8,041 bases of DNA from Hadesarchaea archaeon (GTDB lineage Archaea; Hadarchaeota; Hadarchaeia; Hadarchaeales; Hadarchaeaceae): positions 1-8,041 of the forward strand of contig JAOUPD010000047.1 of the NCBI GenBank assembly GCA_029880065.1, written 5' to 3'. This document shows, one piece after another, positions 5,597 to 8,041 of the stretch. Positions within the stretch are counted from its first letter, which is position 1, and each line of letters begins with the position of its first letter. The translations under genes and the position numbers were made by a program. The notes under the pieces were generated by a model. That model was not told the DNA's origin and made no database searches. It saw only the letters and a program-made list of their open reading frames with translations.

Positions 5597-6895
5597 ATGC
5601 GCCCAAGGGAAGCATACGACCGGACATTGGGGCTGTTGCAAAAGCACCACGAGTGGTTCAAGACAGTTTTGCCGCTGATAGCTAGCGAGAACGTGCAATC
5701 CCCGGCGGTTCGGGAGGCGCTCACCACAGATTTCGGTGGGCGTTATGCCGAAGGAATGCCGGGGGAGCGGGTCTACGCCGGGTGCACATATATCGACCAA
5801 GTGGAGCTGCTCGCGATGGAGCTGGCCCGGGAGCTCTTCAAGGCGGAGCATGCGAACGTGCAGCCAGTTTCGGGGGCCGTCTCCAACCTTGCCATGTATA
5901 CAGCGCTAACAGACCCAGGAGATACCATGATGTGTCTTTCCATAGCCGCCGGAGGGCACATCACCATGGGAAAGAAGAAATTTGGAGGAGCGGCAGGGGC
6001 GGTCCACGGTCTGGAGGTCGAGTATTTCCCCTTCGATGAGAAGCGCATGAACATCGACGTAGAAGCGACTGCCAAGAAGATAGCGGAGATAAAGCCAAAG
6101 CTTGTGATGTTTGGTGGGAGCTTATTTTTGTTTCCACACCCAGTTAAAGAGCTAAGCAAGGTGGCCAAAGAGCACGGCGCGCATGTGGCGTATGACGCCG
6201 CCCACGTCATCGGTCTTATTGGAGGCGGCCAGTTCCAGGATCCCCTACGCGAAGGCGCCGAGGTGATAACCTGCAGCACACACAAGACCCTCCCGGGGCC
6301 CCAGCACGGCATGATTTTGTGCAAAAAGGAGCTGGCGGACCCAATAAATCGAGGGGTATTCCCAGGCATGGTGAGTAACCACCACCTGCACGCTGTGGCG
6401 GGTCTTGCGGTGGCGCTTGCGGAGATGTTGGAGTTCGGGAAGGAGTACACGGCGCAAATAGTGAAAAACGCAAAGGCTCTCGGGAAAGCACTTTACGACC
6501 GGGGTCTAGCAGTTTTGTGCGCGGATCAGGGCTTCACGGCCTCGCACACACTCGGTATAGACGTTACCAAGTACGGAGATGGAGGGGTTATCGAGCGAAA
6601 ACTTGAGCAAGCCAGCGTGATACTCAACCGTGAGCTCTTACCATGGGATCCCAGACAAGGAAGGCATTTTAGGAATCCAGGTGGCCTAAGGCTGGGAACG
6701 TCTGAGGTGACGAGGATCGGCATGAAAGAGAGCGAAATGGGGGAGATAGCGGAGTTCATCAAGCGGGTGATCGTCGATGGGGAGGAAACCAAGCGTGTTG
6801 CAGCCGATGTGGCCGAGTTCAGGCGCGATTATCAAAGGGTTCACTATTGTTTTGAGTCCGCGACGCAGGCGTACGAGTACGTGAAAATACGTTAG
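5597..6895 (+). CDS. glyA: Serine hydroxymethyltransferase
   Basis: PLP enzyme interconverting serine and glycine with transfer of a one-carbon unit to a pterin (tetrahydrofolate, or a methanopterin type in many archaea); cytosolic. The 432-residue length is typical. Visible family motifs are PLIASENVQSPAVREAL near the N-terminus, RYAEGMPGERVYAGCTYID, YDAAHVIGL with D200 and H203, and STHKTLPGPQ with the Schiff-base lysine K230. I chose ATG 5597 because GGTGA (5587-5591 region, 5588-5591 GTGA) lies five bases before it, matching the other genes here; GTG 5588 in the same frame would overlap thrC by four bases and add three residues, but has no ribosome-binding site. The gene ends with three in-frame stops in a row (TAG TAG TAA, 6893-6901). 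Placement after thrC suggests coordinated glycine/threonine metabolism; some SHMTs also cleave threonine, which is not testable here. Confidence 0.94.
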   Translation: MRPREAYDRTLGLLQKHHEWFKTVLPLIASENVQSPAVREALTTDFGGRYAEGMPGERVYAGCTYIDQVELLAMELARELFKAEHANVQPVSGAVSNLAMYTALTDPGDTMMCLSIAAGGHITMGKKKFGGAAGAVHGLEVEYFPFDEKRMNIDVEATAKKIAEIKPKLVMFGGSLFLFPHPVKELSKVAKEHGAHVAYDAAHVIGLIGGGQFQDPLREGAEVITCSTHKTLPGPQHGMILCKKELADPINRGVFPGMVSNHHLHAVAGLAVALAEMLEFGKEYTAQIVKNAKALGKALYDRGLAVLCADQGFTASHTLGIDVTKYGDGGVIERKLEQASVILNRELLPWDPRQGRHFRNPGGLRLGTSEVTRIGMKESEMGEIAEFIKRVIVDGEETKRVAADVAEFRRDYQRVHYCFESATQAYEYVKIR

Positions 6896-6934
6896 TAGTA
6901 AAAAGGCGACTTCCAAAATTTAAAATTGGAGCTT

Positions 6935-7009
6935 AACTCAGAACCCAAAGTTTTCGTACCTACATTTCCCCTGTTTTCGACTGTTTCCACTCGAACTCAG
7001 AAAACAAAG
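6935..7009 (+). repeat. Two-copy 16-base direct repeat AACTCAGAAnnCAAAG
   Basis: Copy one at 6935-6950 is AACTCAGAACCCAAAG and copy two at 6994-7009 is AACTCAGAAAACAAAG, with 14 of 16 bases identical and starts 59 bases apart. The CAAAG ending of the second copy, continuing as AGG, resembles the A/G-rich tail of an ORB element. Confidence 0.5.
6982..6996 (-). promoter_or_regulatory. ORB-like origin recognition sequence
   Basis: On the minus strand this reads GTTCGAGTGGAAACA. From memory, the euryarchaeal mini-ORB core bound by Orc1/Cdc6 is close to GTTCCAGTGGAAACA, so 14 of 15 bases agree. The usual G-run is present but displaced: GGGG occurs 11 bases further along on the minus strand (6968-6971 complement) rather than about 3 bases. 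Only one good copy was found. Confidence 0.35.
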
Positions 7010-7020
7010 AGGCGCTTTGT
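7004..7020. repeat. Short inverted repeat ACAAAG-AGGCG-CTTTGT
   Basis: Six-base arms, ACAAAG (7004-7009) and CTTTGT (7015-7020), around a five-base centre. The neighbouring GGCGCT is repeated directly at 7011 and 7028. It lies next to the ORB-like sequence. Confidence 0.4.
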
Positions 7021-7064
7021 AGAAAAGGCGCTGTTTTAAGGGTATTTTGAAAATAGACTATGAT

Positions 7065-7076
7065 AATTCATGAATT
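7065..7076. repeat. Perfect 12-base palindrome AATTCATGAATT
   Basis: AATTCATGAATT equals its own reverse complement. It is about 290 bases before the mcm start in an A/T-rich stretch, so it is either part of an origin-like region or a chance A/T palindrome. Confidence 0.45.
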
Positions 7077-7271
7077 TAGGATTGGGAATACTTTCGGTGA
7101 CCTCTCCCCAAAAACGGCATCAAAAAATCTCTTTTAGGTTTTATCGGGGGAAGCAAGAGTGCATATTCAAATAAAAGTGCCAGGCCCGCCGTTTAGCGTT
7201 AGCGTGCCCAATTTGTTGGAGGTGAAAAATTGGAAGATAGAAGATTTTAAGAGGTGCACAAAAATTTCTCA

Positions 7272-7289
7272 AACTTTAAACTTAAAGTT
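7272..7289. repeat. Inverted repeat AACTTTAA-AC-TTAAAGTT upstream of mcm
   Basis: Eight-base perfect arms around a two-base centre, flanked by AAAATTT on the left and AAAATTTT on the right. It lies about 20 bases before the likely mcm TATA-like box, a position suited to an operator or a duplex-unwinding element. Confidence 0.45.
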
Positions 7290-7306
7290 CAAAATTTTCA
7301 CCACAT

Positions 7307-7318
7307 TTACTAAATACA
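7307..7318 (+). promoter_or_regulatory. TATA-like box for mcm
   Basis: TTACTAAATACA lies about 50 bases before the TTG start. Transcription would begin near 7337, leaving a leader of about 27 bases containing the GAGGTGA ribosome-binding site (7352-7358). Confidence 0.35.
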
Positions 7319-7363
7319 CATTACTGCCTCTTCCATCTGCCGCTGTTGCTCGAGGTGAAAAAA

Positions 7364-8041
7364 TTGGAGCCGAAGGATAAAGAAAAGCTGGAGAAGTTTC
7401 TGCACCGCAGGGAGGTCCTCAAGGAGTTGCGCAGGACGGTAGCAGCCGGGCGAAAATCGATCGTGATCGCTTTCGAACAGATCTTGGAGTTTGACATGGA
7501 GCTTGCTAAAAGCCTTCTGGATTCTCCATCTGATTTTTTTGATGTCGCTGCCGCTGCATTAGAGGGCATAACAAAGGTTCCCGGAATGCTCTTACGCGTC
7601 ATGGGGCTCGATAAGTCAACAGAAATTCGCAAAATTCGCGCTGAGCACGTGGGCAAGTTCATCCAGGTTGAGGGAATCCTGACGCGGGCAGGCGAGGTAA
7701 AGCCGGAGGCGACAGAAGCGGTATTCAAATGCAGACGTTGCGGGGAGGAGAACAGGATACTTCAGGTCGGTGAACTCTTCAGGGAGCCCCTCATTTGCGA
7801 GAACCCAAACTGCGGTAGGAAGGGCCCGTTCGACCTTGTGATTGAAAGAACAGTTTTCCGCGACTGGCAGAGTCTTTGTTTGCAGGAGCCCCCCGAGAGG
7901 CTGCGCGGCGGGCGGATGCCTCGAAGGTTGGACGGCATAGTCAGGGACGATTTTGTAGATAAGGCGGTTCCGGGGAACCATATGGTGATTACGGGCGTGT
8001 TGCGCGTCTTTCAGGAGGGCAGGCGCCATGAGCAAAAGAAG
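7364..8041 (+). CDS. mcm: MCM replicative DNA helicase, N-terminal part (runs off the window)
   Basis: The 226 codons present are open to the last base of the window with no stop, so the C-terminal AAA+ motor is outside. They encode the N-terminal DNA-binding and hexamer-forming domain. Helical subdomain A covers about 1-90. The OB-fold begins around EHVGKFIQVEGILTRAGEVKPEATEAVFKC, interrupted by a zinc finger with C123-x2-C126-x18-C145-x4-C150, the spacing typical of archaeal MCM. Later landmarks are LQEPPERLRGGRMPRRLDGIV and PGNHMVITGVLRVF, where the conserved N-terminal hairpin and strand region lie. MCM encircles and unwinds DNA at replication forks. The TTG start at 7364 is chosen because GAGGTGA lies five bases upstream, the same arrangement as glyA; GTG 7355 and TTG 7346 are alternatives in the same frame. 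No intein is seen in this part. Confidence 0.93.
   Translation, partial: MEPKDKEKLEKFLHRREVLKELRRTVAAGRKSIVIAFEQILEFDMELAKSLLDSPSDFFDVAAAALEGITKVPGMLLRVMGLDKSTEIRKIRAEHVGKFIQVEGILTRAGEVKPEATEAVFKCRRCGEENRILQVGELFREPLICENPNCGRKGPFDLVIERTVFRDWQSLCLQEPPERLRGGRMPRRLDGIVRDDFVDKAVPGNHMVITGVLRVFQEGRRHEQKK

Larger units (their letters stand above)
6896..7363. other. 468-base A/T-rich intergenic region, candidate replication origin
   Basis: This is the longest gene-free stretch and is much richer in A/T than the genes on both sides. It holds an ORB-like sequence (6982-6996), a 16-base direct repeat (6935-6950 and 6994-7009), a short hairpin (7004-7020), a perfect 12-base palindrome (7065-7076), a long A/T inverted repeat (7272-7289), and A/T-rich tracts at about 7030-7080 and 7240-7320 that could unwind. 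It sits directly before mcm. Archaeal origins often lie near replication genes, usually orc1/cdc6, but no orc1/cdc6 is in the window. An ordinary long promoter region is the main alternative. A 73-codon frame from GTG 7159 exists but is not convincing. Confidence 0.3.

Noticed and set aside
5102..5851. 249-codon minus-strand frame across the thrC-glyA junction
   Set aside because: Lies entirely antisense to two strongly recognised genes, with no protein-like motifs.
6911..6930. Imperfect inverted repeat TCCAA...TTGGA after glyA as a terminator
   Set aside because: Only five base pairs form, the interior does not pair and no T-run follows; too weak to call.
7159..7380. 73-codon plus-strand frame from GTG 7159, overlapping the mcm start
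   Set aside because: The second half is encoded by A/T-rich palindromic DNA and reads as low-complexity K/F/T; no recognisable domain, a poorly spaced ribosome-binding site, and it overlaps the well-supported mcm start.

Overview
The window looks like the chromosome of an archaeon, probably thermophilic. The evidence is an MCM replicative helicase gene, a MjaOgg-type (Ogg2) 8-oxoguanine glycosylase, a COG2061-type ACT protein placed before homoserine dehydrogenase, an archaeal-type serine hydroxymethyltransferase, A/T-rich TATA-like boxes 30-50 bases before start codons, and a recurring GGTGA ribosome-binding site 4-5 bases before the start. TTG and GTG starts are common. I cannot fix the lineage from sequence alone.

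Left part (1-1920): an Ogg2 glycosylase/lyase gene on the plus strand meets, tail to tail with one base between stops, a minus-strand radical SAM gene of the SplB-like family. Upstream of the radical SAM gene on the minus strand (about 1925-1611) is a region with coding character but an in-frame TAA and no convincing start, possibly a decayed gene or a long leader.

Middle (1921-6901): a divergent promoter region is followed by a 45-residue, eight-cysteine microprotein gene (2028-2165). Then comes a compact five-gene plus-strand cluster: Hsp20-type small heat-shock protein, ACT-domain regulator, homoserine dehydrogenase, threonine synthase and serine hydroxymethyltransferase. Gaps are 19, -4, 2 and 5 bases, so co-transcription is very likely. 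The last four genes make a coherent route: Hom produces homoserine from aspartate semialdehyde, ThrC produces threonine from phosphohomoserine, GlyA interconverts serine and glycine, and the ACT protein probably senses an amino acid for Hom, which lacks its own ACT domain. Homoserine kinase is not in the window.

Right part (6896-8041): a 468-base A/T-rich intergenic region with repeats, palindromes and one sequence resembling the archaeal origin recognition box (ORB) precedes the 5' part of mcm, which runs off the window. A replication origin is a reasonable hypothesis here, but it rests on one ORB-like match plus context. Apart from this region and the cysteine-rich microprotein, the window is ordinary housekeeping sequence; I see no transposon, CRISPR array, tRNA or rRNA.
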